DNA from: Bacillota bacterium
GTDB taxonomy: Bacteria; Bacillota; Clostridia; Oscillospirales; Ruminococcaceae
NCBI GenBank assembly: GCA_023394255.1
Contig: JAEXAZ010000329.1
Coordinates: 1 to 9,432, forward strand
Reading direction: 5' to 3'
Length of the DNA: 9,432 nucleotides
Below, in pieces: positions 1 through 6,863 of this stretch. Each line of letters opens with the position of its first letter. The first letter of the stretch is position 1. Made by a program: the position numbers and the translations under genes. The notes beneath the pieces are model-generated. The model was not told where the DNA came from. It made no database searches and saw only the letters and a program-made list of their open reading frames with translations.

Positions 1-836
1 CCGCTGCGGATAATTGTGAGCAGCGTTACACCCAGGATGGTCCCCTTTACATCGCCTTTACCGATATTCATGCTGGTCCCGCCCAAAATCGTGCATGCAA
101 TCGCTTCAAATTCCCACTTGGTTCCCACCAGCGGGTCGGCCACTTCCAGGCGCGCAACCAGGATTACGGCGGCGAGTCCTGTCAAAAAGCCCGCGAAAGC
201 GTATACGATCCATTTCCAAAGCCGCGTATCAATTCCCGACAGCCGGGCGCCTTCCTCGTTGCCGCCGATGGCAAAGGTATACCGGCCCAGGCGGGTGTGG
301 TCCTGCACAACGATGGCAAAAAGGTAAAATATTGCGCAGCAGATCGCCGCCATGGGGATGGTACGGTTGATCAGGCCACCCAGGGAAATGAACGCCTCGT
401 TGGAAACGGGAATGCCCTGCTTATTGGTCAGCACCAGCGCCAACCCGTAGAAAACCCCCTGAGTGCCCAATGTCGTAATGAACGGTTGCAATCCGCATGC
501 AGAAATCAAAAAACCATTCAGCATGCCGCATGCGAGGCCTGTGACCGCTCCCGTGATCAGCACCGCCGGAATGGGCAGCCCGGCATTGACCGCCAGCGCG
601 GCCGTCACCCCTGACAGCGTCAGGATGCCGCCCAGGGAAAGATCCAGCCCCCCGCAAATGATGACAAAGGTCGATGCCGAAGCCACCACTAACAATACGG
701 ACCCCTGCTGCAGCAAAACCAGCAAGTTCCTCATTGTAAGGTATTGGTCGGAGCGGATGCTGAATAAAATGACCAGAACCACGATAAACCAGAAAATAAT
801 AGGAATCCGTATAAACGTAGATTTTATTTTATCCAT
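1..836 (-). CDS. Sugar ABC transporter permease, RbsC/XylH family (3' end cut off by the window edge)
   Basis: Inner-membrane permease subunit of a ribose-type sugar importer; it forms the channel energised by the ATPase encoded just upstream. About 278 codons are visible and the frame is open to the left edge, so roughly the last 40-60 residues expected for this family (usually 310-340) are missing. Seen: a hydrophobic N-terminal helix (about residues 12-27), the family motif CGGLDLSLGG near residues 61-70, many further membrane segments, GGNEEGARLSGI near 191-202, and an ACTILGGTS stretch near 247-255 followed by a GKGDVKGT loop, all typical of RbsC-like permeases. The ATG at 836 overlaps the ATPase stop codon by 8 nt (shared ATGGATAA), and a GGGAGGAG ribosome site lies inside the ATPase gene, so translational coupling is likely. 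Substrate cannot be read from the permease; context suggests rhamnose or a related sugar. Confidence 0.93.
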   Translation of the reverse strand, partial: MDKIKSTFIRIPIIFWFIVVLVILFSIRSDQYLTMRNLLVLLQQGSVLLVVASASTFVIICGGLDLSLGGILTLSGVTAALAVNAGLPIPAVLITGAVTGLACGMLNGFLISACGLQPFITTLGTQGVFYGLALVLTNKQGIPVSNEAFISLGGLINRTIPMAAICCAIFYLFAIVVQDHTRLGRYTFAIGGNEEGARLSGIDTRLWKWIVYAFAGFLTGLAAVILVARLEVADPLVGTKWEFEAIACTILGGTSMNIGKGDVKGTILGVTLLTIIRS

Positions 837-2352
837 CTTGACGCTCCTCCCCTATGGCTCCTTCCATGGCATAAGAGATGATGATTTCCTGCGTGGCCTC
901 GCCTGACTGAAGCTCTTTTACAATTCTGCGGTCACGCATGACATAGATCCGGTCGCTCATACCGATGATCTCGGGCAGTTCGGAAGATATCATCAAAATT
1001 GCCTTGCCTGTTTTGACCAGCTCGTCCATGAAGGCGTAGATTTCTTTTTTGGCACCCACGTCGATACCCCGCGTCGGCTCGTCGAATATAATTATGTCTG
1101 CTTTTGTACACAGCCATTTTGCCAGAACAACCTTTTGCTGATTGCCTCCGGACAGATTACCCGCCAGTTGTTCGCTGGAAGGCGTAATGACGTTGAGTTC
1201 CCTGATATACTGGTCCACGCACTTTTTCTCGGCGGCGGCCCGTATCCATCCGTGCGGATTGATTTTGGAAAGGCTCGCCATTACGATGTTCTGGGCAATC
1301 GGCAAAATCAAAGACAGTCCCTGCCGTTTCCGGTCCTCCGGGATCAGCGACAGCCCCTGCTCAATTATGTCGCGCGGGCTCTGCTTTTTATCGGCAAGCT
1401 TCCCGAAAATTTTGACGTCGCCTTTTTCATAGGGGTCCACATGGAATATTGCCCGCGCGAGCTCGGTGCGTCCCGCACCCACAAGGCCTGCCAGGCCCAC
1501 GATCTCACCCTGGCGCAGCTCCATGCTGACGTCGTTCAAGCGCTCCTTTTCTGAGCACAAGTGCTCCACCTTGAGCACCACCTCGCCCGGCTCCTGCCGG
1601 TTGCGGTGATACAAATCCACGATCTCGCGGCCAACCATCAGCTTCACGATTTCCTCCGTAGAGGTGTCTTTCACGTCTCTGGTGCAAATATATTTGCCAT
1701 CGCGCATGATGGTGATGCGGTCGCCGATCTGGGAAATCTCCTGTAGGCGGTGGGAAATGTAAATTACGCCGATGCCCTGCTTTGTGAGCGAGCGGACGAT
1801 TTCAAACAGCTGCTGAATCTCCACCTCGGACAGAGAAGCTGTTGGCTCGTCCATAATCAGCACTTTTAAGTTGTGTGTCAGGGCCTTCGCTACTTCCACC
1901 ATCTGCTGCTGCGCAACGGGGATTTCGCTTGCCAGCGCGTGGGTGTCCACATTCATTTTCATGCTCTGCAGCAACTTATTTGCCTGCTGATGCATTTGGC
2001 CGCGGTCCACAAATACGCCCATCTTGGGAGGCATGTGGTCGATATAAATATTTTCCGCAACGCTGAGATACGGTACGAGGTTAAACTCCTGATAAATAAT
2101 ACCGATACCATTTTTTTTAGCCGTGATAGGGTCAAAGCGCGTGATTTCCTTTCCTTCCACCAACAGGCTGCCTGCGTCCGGCGTATAAGCGCCGGCAAGA
2201 ATCTTCATCAAGGTGGACTTACCCGCTCCGTTTTCCCCCAGCAGAATATGTACTTCACCGGGCTTCAGAGTAAAATTGATGTCATCAAGTGCTTTCACAC
2301 CTGGAAATATCTTGGCAATATGCTGCATTTCAATCAAGTAATTCGTCTCCAT
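829..2352 (-). CDS. Sugar ABC transporter ATP-binding protein, RbsA/XylG/MglA type (two nucleotide-binding domains)
   Basis: Cytoplasmic ATPase (507 residues, normal length) that powers the sugar importer. It is a tandem fusion of two ABC domains. Domain 1 has Walker A GENGAGKST at 39-47, a degenerate signature EIPVAQQQMVEVAKAL at 143-158, Walker B LIMDEPTASL at about 165-174, and the switch histidine in ISHRL (H201). Domain 2 has a degenerate Walker A (GLVGAGRTEL, 289-298, no lysine), a full signature NLSGGNQQKV at 399-408, Walker B IIIFDEPTRGID, and serine instead of the switch histidine (ISSELPE, 455-461). This asymmetry is normal for the RbsA family, where one site is thought to be catalytically weak. 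The ATG at 2352 follows GAGAGG by three bases. A 410-nt gap separates it from the binding-protein gene upstream, whereas the permease overlaps its 3' end. Confidence 0.97.
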   Translation of the reverse strand: METNYLIEMQHIAKIFPGVKALDDINFTLKPGEVHILLGENGAGKSTLMKILAGAYTPDAGSLLVEGKEITRFDPITAKKNGIGIIYQEFNLVPYLSVAENIYIDHMPPKMGVFVDRGQMHQQANKLLQSMKMNVDTHALASEIPVAQQQMVEVAKALTHNLKVLIMDEPTASLSEVEIQQLFEIVRSLTKQGIGVIYISHRLQEISQIGDRITIMRDGKYICTRDVKDTSTEEIVKLMVGREIVDLYHRNRQEPGEVVLKVEHLCSEKERLNDVSMELRQGEIVGLAGLVGAGRTELARAIFHVDPYEKGDVKIFGKLADKKQSPRDIIEQGLSLIPEDRKRQGLSLILPIAQNIVMASLSKINPHGWIRAAAEKKCVDQYIRELNVITPSSEQLAGNLSGGNQQKVVLAKWLCTKADIIIFDEPTRGIDVGAKKEIYAFMDELVKTGKAILMISSELPEIIGMSDRIYVMRDRRIVKELQSGEATQEIIISYAMEGAIGEERQDG

Positions 2353-2371
2353 AGGCCTCTCTTTCCCCTTC

Positions 2372-2403
2372 TCAGATAATGAGTACCATTGTGATCTATC
2401 TGA
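2372..2403 (-). repeat. 7-bp inverted repeat in the ATPase gene leader
   Basis: TCAGATA at 2372-2378 pairs perfectly with TATCTGA at 2397-2403 across 18 nt. It lies 20-50 nt ahead of the ATPase start codon, directly upstream of its ribosome binding site. It could be a small translational control hairpin or a protein-binding dyad; the sequence alone does not decide. Confidence 0.4.
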
Positions 2404-2478
2404 TAACCCTCAACCGGCGCGTACCGCTTTGCAGTTGTTCCGTACTTACCGCCGGGTTGTTTTTTCCTTCAAAAATGG

Positions 2479-2508
2479 ATTATATGACGCGCATGACTGG
2501 AAACGCAA
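2479..2508 (-). promoter_or_regulatory. Candidate internal sigma-A promoter for ATPase-permease genes
   Basis: Reading the minus strand, a TTGCGT -35-like box (2508-2503) is followed after 18 nt by a perfect TATAAT -10 box (2484-2479). Transcription would begin near 2472 and give a leader of about 120 nt before the ATPase ATG at 2352. The -35 matches consensus only in TTG plus weak positions, and the spacer is one base long, so this is a moderate candidate. It sits just downstream of the hairpin at 2518-2555, where a fresh promoter would make sense if the upstream transcript is cut or attenuated there. Confidence 0.35.
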
Positions 2509-2517
2509 GTTCTGACG

Positions 2518-2555
2518 GATGGGCGCCGCCCTTTATCAACTGGGCAGCGCCCATC
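2518..2555 (-). repeat. Strong hairpin (9 bp + 4 bp stem) in the binding protein-ATPase gap
   Basis: GATGGGCGC (2518-2526) is perfectly complementary to GCGCCCATC (2547-2555). After one C/A mismatch the stem continues with GCCC (2528-2531) against GGGC (2542-2545), leaving a 10-nt loop. G/U and A/U pairs may lengthen the base. The stem is GC-rich and among the most stable structures outside genes here. On the operon strand it is followed by mixed sequence, not a U-tract, so it is unlikely to be a simple Rho-independent terminator. Confidence 0.65.
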
Positions 2556-2574
2556 TGTTGTAAAATCATATGGG

Positions 2575-2628
2575 GCCTGGCCCGCCGCCTCCGCAGGGAC
2601 CAATCAATGGCTGCGGCACGGGCCGGGC
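2575..2628 (-). repeat. Long composite hairpin in the binding protein-ATPase gap
   Basis: GCCTGGCCCG (2575-2584) pairs with CGGGCCGGGC (2619-2628), a 10-bp stem with one mismatch that becomes G-U in one orientation. An inner stem CCGCAG (2591-2596) with CTGCGG (2611-2616) is nested in the loop, and CCA/TGG can pair further inside. A smaller GTGGC/GCCAC dyad (2658-2662 with 2669-2673) lies between this structure and the binding-protein stop codon. Together with the hairpin at 2518-2555 this makes a row of GC-rich structures behind the binding-protein gene. Confidence 0.55.
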
Positions 2629-2762
2629 TCTCGCTTGTTTTAACAGGCTTTCCCGCCGTGGCTCTGGCGCCACTTTGCACAAATTTCAAACTTATGCTGC
2701 CGGGTATGGCAGAGTAAAATACTTGCCGCTGCTAATCTTTTCCCGTGTTTGAGTGCAGCCTT

Positions 2763-3857
2763 TCAGCGGCTGCGCAGAGCATCGGGACGCTCGTCCATAA
2801 TTTCCAGATTGTCCTTATTTACAATAGTGATCGGGCAGTTGATCTGGCGGGGCACTTCTTCGCCGTTCAGCGCCCGCACCGCGGCAACCACGCTCAGGTA
2901 AGCCTGCTCATATACGCCCTGCGAGACGGTAAACACCTCATCGCCGTTGCTCACAGCCGCGTACTGGGGCTCCTGCACGTCAAAGCCGCTGATCAGGACT
3001 TTGCCTTCTAAACCGGCCGCTTTTACGGCCTCCACAGCACCCTCTGCCTGGTTGCCGCCCACGGCCACCATGGCGGACAGGGAATCGCCCCATTTGGTGA
3101 TATAGTCCTCGGCCAATTTGCGGCCTTCGTCGGCCTGCCATTTGGTCACGCCGCTTTCCACCTCAATGTTCGGATACGCGGAAAACTCCTCCAGACAGGC
3201 GGAGGTGCGCAAATCGGATGTGGCCTGGCCGGGTACGCCTTCCATGACCACGACTTTGCCTTCTGTTCCAATCAGCTTTGTCATTTCATTGGCGATCATC
3301 CGGCCCACCAGTTCGTTATCGATTCCTACATACGTGAGATAATCCACATCGGACGGCCCCATGGTGTTGTCATAAATGACAGGAATGCCTGCGTCGATCA
3401 GATCCTGCACGGGGCCCTTAACCGCTTCGGTGTTCGCGGGAGCCAATACGACGGCGTCCACACCGGTGGTGATCAGGTCTTCCAGAATACGTTTTTGCTC
3501 TTCCACGTTGTCGGCCTTTGTGGGGGAGTAGTCCAGTACTTCCACGCCAAGCTCCTCGCCGGCCTTCTGTGCAGCGATGATGTGTGACTCCCACACGGGA
3601 ATGGCTGCGCTCTTTGTCACCACCGCAATGGTGTATTTCCTGCTGGGAATCACCTCATAGCCAAATTTCTCTGCGCTGACACTACCCTCCGTACCGACCA
3701 TAACGACTTCGCCGGACGCCGCAGGGGCAGCCGCGGAAGAGGATTCTTCCTGTGAAACGGAACTCGATTGAGACGCCGGGGCCGTACTGCCGCCACAACC
3801 CGCCAGGCCTAAGAGTATGGCAGTTGCCAACAACATCGATAATGCTTTGTTTTTCAT
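2763..3857 (-). CDS. Sugar-binding lipoprotein of a ribose-type ABC importer (periplasmic binding protein family, Peripla_BP_4 type)
   Basis: Extracytoplasmic receptor that captures the sugar and delivers it to the permease. The 364-residue product starts with a lipoprotein signal: basic MKNK, a hydrophobic core, and lipobox LAGC with lipidated Cys21. A Ser/Ala/Gln-rich flexible linker follows (about 22-50), common in Gram-positive lipoproteins. The two-lobed type I binding fold runs from KYTIAVV (74-80) onward, with GVDAVVLAPANTEAV (132-146), AGIPVIYDNT (156-165), GKVVVMEG (200-207) and a late ISGFDVQEPQYAAV segment (289-302), as in RbsB/RhaS-like proteins. The ATG at 3857 has a clear AAAGGAG site 10 nt upstream. 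It lies 94 nt after the MFS gene and 410 nt before its ATPase partner. The sugar bound cannot be read directly; rhamnose is suggested by rhaA in the same cluster. Confidence 0.94.
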   Translation of the reverse strand: MKNKALSMLLATAILLGLAGCGGSTAPASQSSSVSQEESSSAAAPAASGEVVMVGTEGSVSAEKFGYEVIPSRKYTIAVVTKSAAIPVWESHIIAAQKAGEELGVEVLDYSPTKADNVEEQKRILEDLITTGVDAVVLAPANTEAVKGPVQDLIDAGIPVIYDNTMGPSDVDYLTYVGIDNELVGRMIANEMTKLIGTEGKVVVMEGVPGQATSDLRTSACLEEFSAYPNIEVESGVTKWQADEGRKLAEDYITKWGDSLSAMVAVGGNQAEGAVEAVKAAGLEGKVLISGFDVQEPQYAAVSNGDEVFTVSQGVYEQAYLSVVAAVRALNGEEVPRQINCPITIVNKDNLEIMDERPDALRSR

Positions 3858-3951
3858 TTGAGTGATCTCCTTTGCGTTAATTTTTTATTCTGTTTTTCAA
3901 AAGCTTTTATCTGCGAATCCTCCTTCTCATTTTCAGCTTTTAAAAAACGGT

Positions 3952-5145
3952 TTATGGATGGAACAACCCCATCCGCTTCTTACAATTAGCCTGCCGGTCT
4001 CCCATCGCGAAGGCTGCCGTTCCGTTCAGTGCGAAGCACACCGCCGTCACGAACATGGCGTTGCGCATGCCCCACAGCGACATGGCATATGCCACCGCCA
4101 GCGGTGCCGTGGCCTGCGCCACCGTTTTAACGATCATCAGCACGCTGGTGGGGAAGCCCGTATTGCCCGGACAGATCGTAGCGCCTTCGTGCAGCGATAT
4201 GGGTATGCACGCCCCGCTGGCGAGCCCCGCCAGGCAGCAGGCCAAACAAACGGACAACGGTGTGCTGATGCCGATAGCCGCGCCCCACGCCGCCGCCGAA
4301 ATGAACGCGCCGCAAGCCAGGATGCGGCTGGGGCTGAGCGGAAGATGCGGGGCCGCAAAACGGCTAAGCGTACTGGTAACCCAAAACAGTGACAAAGATG
4401 CCGTGGCAATAGCCGGACTGCCCAAATAAACGGAAACATAGCGCAGCGTCCATACAATTATGCCGCTTTGCCCCGCCGCACCGAAAAACAGGGAACACAG
4501 CAAAAGGAGAAAATATTTATTTTTGAAAAAGCGTTTGGAGTTTTGCCGGTCGAATTTTTGCTCCCGGTATGCCGTCACCGGAATCGTCCTGCCCAGCGTA
4601 ACCGTCATCCATGCGAACTGAAGAATCAGCAAAAGGCAAAACGCCCCCTGCAGAATGTAAACACTGCGCCAGGGCAGAATTCCCAGCAGTCGGTGAAGGA
4701 TGGTGGGTGTCAAAAAACTGCCGATGCCAAACACGCCGTGCAGGGCACCCATGTATTTTGCCGAACCGCTGGGTGTCAGGTCCTCCAGGAATGCACTTTG
4801 GCAGGAGTCCGTCACGCCCAGCCCCAGGCCCATCGCAAAACAGGCTGTCAGGAACATGCCGAAAGGCACCGGCGCGCCCTTTACCATCAGCATCAGCGAC
4901 ATCAGCAGGCCGCCGCCGATGATCCATTGGGTCTTCCGTACCCGGCCCTGCAGGATAATGGTTCCCAGCAGCGCGGTAAGGGCGCCCGCGCTCACCAGGC
5001 TGCTCATCAGCCCCTCTTCCACTCCTTTGAGAGAATAGCTTTGGATGATATCGTTGAGCATGACGGCCAGCGTGCCGGAGGTAACGGCTGTCGCGACGAC
5101 GGACAGCATCAGGGAACCCATATACTGCTTCACGTTTTTATTCAT
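3952..5145 (-). CDS. Major facilitator superfamily transporter (12 predicted membrane helices)
   Basis: Membrane carrier of 397 residues with about twelve hydrophobic segments, six before and six after a central hydrophilic loop (roughly residues 180-205, rich in Lys/Arg/Asn, at KFDRQNSKRFFKNK). A segment ALHGVFGIGSFLTP in helix 5 recalls MFS sugar carriers of the FucP-like branch; the usual loop 2-3 motif is degenerate (QGRVRKTQ). It probably moves a sugar or a small organic compound by proton or sodium coupling; the substrate is unknown. The ATG at 5145 is chosen because AGAGGA (5157-5152) sits six bases upstream. An in-frame GTG at 5175 would add ten residues but has no good ribosome site. 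The gene follows the ASRT-type gene by 53 nt and precedes the binding protein, so one operon carries two different kinds of importer. Confidence 0.88.
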   Translation of the reverse strand: MNKNVKQYMGSLMLSVVATAVTSGTLAVMLNDIIQSYSLKGVEEGLMSSLVSAGALTALLGTIILQGRVRKTQWIIGGGLLMSLMLMVKGAPVPFGMFLTACFAMGLGLGVTDSCQSAFLEDLTPSGSAKYMGALHGVFGIGSFLTPTILHRLLGILPWRSVYILQGAFCLLLILQFAWMTVTLGRTIPVTAYREQKFDRQNSKRFFKNKYFLLLLCSLFFGAAGQSGIIVWTLRYVSVYLGSPAIATASLSLFWVTSTLSRFAAPHLPLSPSRILACGAFISAAAWGAAIGISTPLSVCLACCLAGLASGACIPISLHEGATICPGNTGFPTSVLMIVKTVAQATAPLAVAYAMSLWGMRNAMFVTAVCFALNGTAAFAMGDRQANCKKRMGLFHP

Positions 5146-5151
5146 TCCGCG

Positions 5152-5157
5152 TCCTCT
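5152..5157 (-). promoter_or_regulatory. Ribosome binding site fixing the MFS gene start
   Basis: AGAGGA on the minus strand, six bases before the ATG at 5145. It supports that ATG over the upstream in-frame GTG at 5175. Confidence 0.6.
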
Positions 5158-5198
5158 TTCCGTAAGCGCCCGCACGCCGCAGCCGCTTTTCCATTTTT

Positions 5199-5564
5199 TC
5201 AGCGGGCCATGGTCGTCATAATGGCATTTGTGCTTTCAGAAGTATCCACCCTGGTGTACTGCACGGTCACCGGCACGCTGCACAGCACCCGCGCTGCGTA
5301 AGGCACGCCCCTGCGCACAGGGGCTCCGGCCATATCCCGTATCCGGTCCATCCGGATGTGGTGTGTACGCATTGCGTCGCACCGCGCCGGCTGCAATGCC
5401 ACGGGGTCGCTGTCTTCATAATATAAAGTTATGCGCACCTCGCAGTCGCGTTCGCCGGTGTTGAGCACGCATACGGATTCATGGCTCACATAATTCCTGC
5501 CGGAGGTTATCTCAGGCCAATACATATCCGGAATGACCCATTCTGTTTTCGCGGTTTGCTCCAT
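5199..5564 (-). CDS. ASRT-superfamily small protein (Anabaena sensory rhodopsin transducer-like, DUF1362/PF07100)
   Basis: A 121-residue soluble protein with no signal peptide or membrane helix. It resembles the Anabaena sensory rhodopsin transducer along almost its whole length as I recall that sequence: VSHESVCVLNTGERDCEVRI (26-45) against ISHETVCILNAGDEDAHVEI, the LYYEDSDPV stretch (47-55), the THHIRMDRIRD region, and VPVTVQYTRVDTSES near 97-111 followed by NAIMTTMA. The family forms a beta-sandwich proposed to bind small molecules and is often found beside sugar-metabolism genes, so a ligand-binding or sensory role in this sugar operon is more plausible than light signalling; no rhodopsin gene is in view. 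The ATG at 5564 is preferred because GAGGTGA, overlapping the rhaA stop codon, lies five bases upstream. An earlier in-frame ATG at 5606 would overlap rhaA. Its exact function is unknown. Confidence 0.85.
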   Translation of the reverse strand: MEQTAKTEWVIPDMYWPEITSGRNYVSHESVCVLNTGERDCEVRITLYYEDSDPVALQPARCDAMRTHHIRMDRIRDMAGAPVRRGVPYAARVLCSVPVTVQYTRVDTSESTNAIMTTMAR

Positions 5565-5569
5565 TTTTC

Positions 5570-5576
5570 TCACCTC
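5570..5576 (-). promoter_or_regulatory. Ribosome binding site overlapping the rhaA stop codon
   Basis: GAGGTGA on the minus strand begins inside the rhaA TGA (5577-5575) and lies five bases before the ASRT-type ATG at 5564. The arrangement suggests translational coupling and fixes the start of the small gene. Confidence 0.65.
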
Positions 5577-6837
5577 AGCCACGGGTTGACAGCACGTCTT
5601 TTTCATATTGCTTCATGCGGGCAATCCATTCCGTACCCACAGGCACGCCCTGTTGGGCGCAGTAATAATCCCACACCGCGCTGAACGGCAGTGTTTTCGC
5701 CTCTTCCAGGTAGGCCAGCCGCGCGGTATAATCACCCCGCCGCTCTGCGTCTTTTGCCAGATGGATGGGGTTCAGCGCCGCGGAAAGCAGCGCCTTGCGG
5801 GTGTTTCGCGTACCGATTACCCAGCATGCGATGCGGTTGATGGATGCGTCGAAAAAGTCGAGCCCGATATTGACACGGTCGGGATAGCCGTTGAAAATGA
5901 TCTCATTCATAATGCTCTGCAGTTCTTCGTCCCAAATAACCACATGGTCCGAATCCCAGCGGACGCCGCGGCTCACGTGAAGCAAAATCTCATCCAGATA
6001 CTGCAAAACGGCGCTGAACTTTGCGCTGATACGCTCCGTCGGGTGGAAGTGGCCCGCGTCCATGGTGTAGATTTTTTTCCTGGTTATGGCATAGCCCAAA
6101 GAGAATTCATGGCTGGCCGCTGTGTAGCTTTCCAGACCCAGGCCGAACAGCTTGCTCTCCAACGCTTCGGCTACGCAGGTTTTGTCCATCGGCGCGCTGA
6201 AAATCTCATCGAGCGACTGCACCATCAGTTCCCGCCGGGTGGCAGTATCGGCGGGGATGTCCTTATAGCCGTCGGGCATCCAGTAATTGACCAGACTGCG
6301 GATACCCAGCGCCTTCCCAAACGCCTCTCCGATTTCACGGCAGCGCTTACCGTGTTCTATCCAAAATTTCCGTTTATTGTCATCGAAAGAGGAAAGCGAA
6401 AAATCACCGTCCATCTGCGGGCTGGAAAAAAAGGTGGGGTTAAAGTCCAGGCCGATTTTCCGTTCCCTGGCCCAGTCGATCCAGCCGGAAAAATGCTGCA
6501 CCGTATAGGCATCGCGCCCGATCTTTTTTCCGCCCAGGTCGGCCTGGCAGGCATGCACGCTCACTTTCAGCCTGCCCGGTATCATTCCCATAGCCTCGTC
6601 CAGGTCGGCCAGCAGTTCGGGCAGCGTACGCGCACGGCCTATGTAGTTGCCCGTGGAGGCGATGCCGCCGCTCAATTCCTGCGAACCGTCAAAGCCGATT
6701 AAATCGTCTCCCTGCCAGCTATGCATGGAGATGGACATACCGTCGGCCAAAGCCATCGCTTTTTCCACATCCACGCCAAGCCCGCCGTATACTTCTTTCG
6801 CGTGTTCATACGCCTGGATCAAGTTTCTGTCTTCCAT
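5575..6837 (-). CDS. rhaA: L-rhamnose isomerase
   Basis: Cytoplasmic, metal-dependent isomerase that converts L-rhamnose to L-rhamnulose, the first step of the phosphorylating rhamnose pathway. The product has 420 residues against 419 in E. coli RhaA, and family landmarks occur along the whole length: SMHSWQGDD (37-45), GGIASTGNY (57-65), GLDFNP (129-134), WMPDGYKDI (186-194), ESKLFGLGLESYT (227-239), DAGHFHPTE (260-268), VSRGVRWDSDHVV (288-300), GLDFFDASINRI (325-336), and the C-terminal EKDVLSTRG. The metal and catalytic residues His263, Asp295 and Asp297 match E. coli His262, Asp294 and Asp296. The ATG at 6837 has GAGGTGA just upstream. It follows the reductase gene by 26 nt, and the ASRT-type gene starts 10 nt after it. 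The kinase and aldolase partners (RhaB, RhaD) are not in the window. Isomerases of this family can also act on other sugars, so the true substrate could differ. Confidence 0.96.
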   Translation of the reverse strand: MEDRNLIQAYEHAKEVYGGLGVDVEKAMALADGMSISMHSWQGDDLIGFDGSQELSGGIASTGNYIGRARTLPELLADLDEAMGMIPGRLKVSVHACQADLGGKKIGRDAYTVQHFSGWIDWARERKIGLDFNPTFFSSPQMDGDFSLSSFDDNKRKFWIEHGKRCREIGEAFGKALGIRSLVNYWMPDGYKDIPADTATRRELMVQSLDEIFSAPMDKTCVAEALESKLFGLGLESYTAASHEFSLGYAITRKKIYTMDAGHFHPTERISAKFSAVLQYLDEILLHVSRGVRWDSDHVVIWDEELQSIMNEIIFNGYPDRVNIGLDFFDASINRIACWVIGTRNTRKALLSAALNPIHLAKDAERRGDYTARLAYLEEAKTLPFSAVWDYYCAQQGVPVGTEWIARMKQYEKDVLSTRG

Positions 6838-6863
6838 AATTCACCTCAGCCTTTCGTCAGATT

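Larger units (their letters stand above)
2353..2762 (-). other. 410-nt structured intergenic region between binding-protein and ATPase genes
   Basis: No convincing gene is seen here. On the transcribed (minus) strand the region holds at least three inverted repeats (listed separately), a candidate promoter at 2479-2508, and a 7-bp inverted repeat (2372-2378 with 2397-2403) just ahead of the ATPase ribosome site. None of the hairpins is followed by a proper U-run in the operon direction. They look more like mRNA-stabilising or processing structures than intrinsic terminators. In sugar ABC operons such structures often lie behind the binding-protein gene and let it be made in excess over the membrane parts (known principle, applied here by inference). 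Confidence 0.6.

Noticed and set aside
2480..2689. 69-codon minus-strand frame in the 410-nt gap (TTG start)
   Set aside because: Rare start codon, no ribosome site, low-complexity Arg/Ala-rich product, and it coincides with the GC-rich hairpins.
2379..2717. 112-codon plus-strand frame in the 410-nt gap
   Set aside because: No ribosome site, no recognisable motif, opposite to operon direction, and it crosses several inverted repeats that explain the sequence better.
4468..5301. 277-codon plus-strand frame opposite the MFS and ASRT-type genes
   Set aside because: It spans two real minus-strand genes and their junction; its Gln/His/Arg-rich product is typical of an antisense shadow.
5199..5564. 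Reading the ASRT-type protein as part of a light-sensing system
   Set aside because: No rhodopsin or chemotaxis gene is present, and the neighbours are all sugar-uptake or sugar-metabolism genes.
5608..6702. 364-codon open frame on the plus strand opposite rhaA
   Set aside because: It is antisense to a full-length, motif-complete rhaA and shows no recognisable family or ribosome site; it reflects codon bias of the real gene.
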